Below are positions 63,842 to 64,000 of a stretch of 64,000 bases of DNA, piece by piece. The notes below the pieces were generated by a model. It was given only the letters and a program-made list of their open reading frames with translations. It was not told the origin of the DNA and did not search any database. Origin of the DNA: Burkholderia sp. Bp9143 (lineage in GTDB: Bacteria; Pseudomonadota; Gammaproteobacteria; Burkholderiales; Burkholderiaceae); NCBI RefSeq assembly GCF_003853645.1, contig NZ_QTPO01000006.1, positions 145,468 through 209,467 on the forward strand, in the 5' to 3' direction. Each line of letters begins with the position of its first letter. Position 1 is the stretch's first letter. A program made the translations under genes and the position numbers.

Positions 63842-64000
63842 TCAGCCCAGCTCGTTCACGAGCTCCGGCACAAGCGCGAACAGATCGCCGACGAGGCCGT
63901 AGTCGGCCACGCTGAAGATCGGCGCTTCCGGATCCTTGTTGATCGCGACGATCACCTTCGAATCCTTCATGCCGGCCAGGTGCTGGATCGCGCCGGAGAT
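63842..64000 (-). CDS. etfA: Electron transfer flavoprotein alpha subunit, C-terminal part
   Basis: The last 52 codons of a gene that continues beyond the window. [20 protein letters not shown] then [20 protein letters not shown] is the FAD-binding C-terminal signature of EtfA, ending [11 protein letters not shown]. EtfAB carries electrons from acyl-CoA dehydrogenases to the quinone pool. Confidence 0.92.
   Translation of the reverse strand: MSGAIQHLAGMKDSKVIVAINKDPEAPIFSVADYGLVGDLFALVPELVNELG

Overview
The window reads as a Burkholderia chromosome (most likely B. cepacia complex, main replicon) interrupted by a genomic island of about 46.8 kb. The flanks are high-GC housekeeping DNA in an order typical of Burkholderiales: folA / pmbA / yjgA-mog / orn / M48 protease-rsgA / cobD-like / nudL / rpsP-rimM-trmD-rplS on the left, and lrp / dadA / etfA on the right. 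The genus call is inferred from gene content and protein similarity as I recognise it; no database was searched.

The island (about 14403-61226) has split one chromosomal gene, a 392-codon PA0069-family radical SAM protein. Its 3' part lies at 13506-14402 and its 5' part at 61225-61506. The break falls between codons 94 and 95, inside the iron-sulfur motif C-x3-C-x2-C. The first gene inside the left end is a complete divergent copy of the same family (14502-15575). Both the broken native gene and the island copy have a LexA-type box (CTGT-N8-ACAG) directly upstream, so the island appears to disrupt an SOS-regulated gene and supply a replacement under the same type of control. The two island ends carry related outward-facing imperfect inverted repeats and share a CAT trinucleotide at the junctions.

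The right end carries a four-gene leftward operon of overlapping genes: three tyrosine recombinases (430, 614 and 764 aa) and a small coiled-coil protein. This matches the ginABCD recombination module of GInt elements (related to Tn554 tnpABC). The cargo between the ends is mostly conflict and defence genes. 18.2-19.7 kb: a Sel1-like / CxxC gene pair. 20.2-34.7 kb: a four-gene DISARM/Druantia-related cassette (helicase-DUF1998-nuclease, SNF2 helicase, large adenine methylase, SMC-like ATPase). 36.5-38.5 kb: PD-(D/E)xK-like and DUF6602 proteins. 39.0-44.9 kb: VgrG, a PoNe-type DNase effector, a DUF1911 immunity protein and an H-NS-like protein. 45.2-46.5 kb: an unknown protein. 47.3-50.5 kb: a single-chain SIR2-APAZ-Argonaute. 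50.7-54.3 kb: a six-gene unknown operon with a DUF6088 protein and a HAD-fold protein, divergent from a double-HTH Xre regulator. Several degraded genes (phosphoribosyltransferase-like, glycosyltransferase, HNH endonuclease, IS3-family transposase) show repeated turnover of cargo.

The least explained signal is an approximately 87-bp structured repeat present three times in the same orientation (38844, 47088, 50646). It has stems with compensatory changes and a conserved TTGGGG-like linker. The copies delimit the VgrG module and flank the SIR2-Ago gene, as if marking cassette boundaries.
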